From JAUIKM01 sp964445695 (lineage in GTDB: Bacteria; Bacteroidota; Ignavibacteria; Kapaibacteriales; UBA7675): 64,000 bases of DNA. Below are positions 63,430-64,000 of this stretch, piece after piece; within the stretch, counting starts at the first letter, position 1; every line of letters begins with the position of its first letter. Below the pieces are notes generated by a model. The model was not told where the DNA came from, ran no database searches, and saw nothing but the letters and a program-made list of their open reading frames with translations. The DNA lies in assembly GCA_964445695.1 (NCBI GenBank), contig CAYULF010000010.1:108869-172868 (forward strand), given 5' to 3'. The translations under genes were made by a program, and so were the position numbers.

Positions 63430-64000
63430 TTATTCTATCATCACCAGGACCGTGTTGGGTGTGTTATCCGTGCTCAGGACCTGCAGGTAGTACTGCCCGT
63501 TCGGTTCGGAGGCGATGTCGACGGGAAAGTCAAACACACCCGTACCGAGCGACCCCAGATCAACGTTCAGAATCTCAAACCCGTAAAGATCGCTGATGTT
63601 GTAGGAAACATCTTTGGGCGCGCTCAGATCGAGCCGCAGGGTAAACGCGCCGCCGGAGGGATTCGGAAGGATGAAGACGTCAGGTCGATCGTGGTCCCCA
63701 TCATCCTCGATCGGGCATGCGCCCAGGTCGATGGTCGCCTGCATCGTGCAGCCGCGCGCATCAATCACCGTGACGGTAATCGGACCGCTGGGTCGCGGAA
63801 CATTTGTGAACCAGTCATAACTGGTTGATGAGTAATGCGACCACTCGTAAGTGTAGGGTTCCACGCCGCCGCTGACCAGCGCTTTGATCGTCGCCCAACA
63901 ATCGACGCCAAACTGGCTGCTGGCGTAGTCCACGACGTCGAAGTCGATTACGATCGCTGAGTCCAGAGAGGGGGCGGAAATTTGAATGACAGTTAGAGCT
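63430..64000 (-). CDS. Partial T9SS cargo protein (C-terminus only)
   Basis: The frame is open from the window edge to a stop at 63430, so the N-terminus is missing. The visible 190 residues start with a beta-rich part, then CWATIKALVSGGVEPYTYEWS, which is an SprB-type repeat, and ITVTVIDARGCTMQATI. An acidic linker (EDDGDHDRPD) leads to a type A sorting domain (VFILPNPSGGAFTLRLDL, YNISDLYGFEILNVDLG, NGQYYLQVLSTDN). A surface or secreted adhesin-like protein is likely. It lies upstream of, and in the same direction as, the gene at 63195. Confidence 0.8.
   Translation of the reverse strand, partial: ALTVIQISAPSLDSAIVIDFDVVDYASSQFGVDCWATIKALVSGGVEPYTYEWSHYSSTSYDWFTNVPRPSGPITVTVIDARGCTMQATIDLGACPIEDDGDHDRPDVFILPNPSGGAFTLRLDLSAPKDVSYNISDLYGFEILNVDLGSLGTGVFDFPVDIASEPNGQYYLQVLSTDNTPNTVLVMIE

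Overview
The window looks like a chromosomal segment (about 55-60% GC by eye) from a Bacteroidetes/Chlorobi-group (FCB) bacterium. Evidence: secreted proteins with C-terminal sorting domains of the Por/type IX secretion kind, HmuY-type heme proteins beside TonB-dependent receptors with an N-terminal carboxypeptidase-regulatory-like domain, COG3014 next to LpoB, an SprB-like repeat, and starts that often lack a strong Shine-Dalgarno. The species cannot be named from the sequence. No tRNA, rRNA, CRISPR array or transposase was found.

Layout. 1-900 is non-coding and repeat-rich. 901-3888 holds four small membrane proteins built from two interchangeable modules (DUF2569-like). 3924-6176 holds a Tam-type methyltransferase and a DUF2235 hydrolase. 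6229-20477, all minus strand, is a large heme/iron uptake region: hmuSTUV, then two paralogous sets, each with a TonB-dependent receptor, an HmuY-like lipoprotein and an HmuY-like protein carrying a sorting domain. Two related 17-bp inverted repeats lie upstream of two of its transcription units. 20836-26944 (plus) holds a tail-specific protease, a DinB-like protein, an FG-GAP/ASPIC protein and a DUF6265-like protein. 26963-31416 is an AT-richer two-gene segment (unknown secreted protein; secreted matrixin-like protease) bounded by 454-bp nearly identical direct repeats exactly 4000 bp apart.

31508-40149 (minus) is a nine-gene operon for an activated, probably nonulosonic-acid-like, surface sugar: glycosyltransferase, SpsF-like nucleotidyltransferase, split transketolase, class III PLP enzyme, SDR, KdsC-like phosphatase, NeuB-like synthase and a fatty acid hydroxylase/sterol desaturase, closed by a clear terminator. 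This unusual gene set is the best candidate for an undescribed pathway. 40366-43342 holds an MFS transporter, a GDSL esterase and a DUF6544-like protein. 43343-44984 is intergenic and carries two copies of a ~228-bp conserved element. 44985-48284 is an operon of YceH, a PKD/formylglycine-enzyme-like lipoprotein and a five-heme cytochrome. Then come a DinB protein, a group II PLP decarboxylase, a small secreted peptide, a large helical protein, a small membrane protein, COG3014-LpoB, EttA, rhodanese and a YprB-like nuclease, and finally two T9SS cargo genes, the last cut by the window edge.

Across the window the word TTAA, mostly as codon NTT followed by AAN, is frequent in some genes and almost absent from close paralogs. 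This suggests a mosaic of gene histories. All counts were made by eye.
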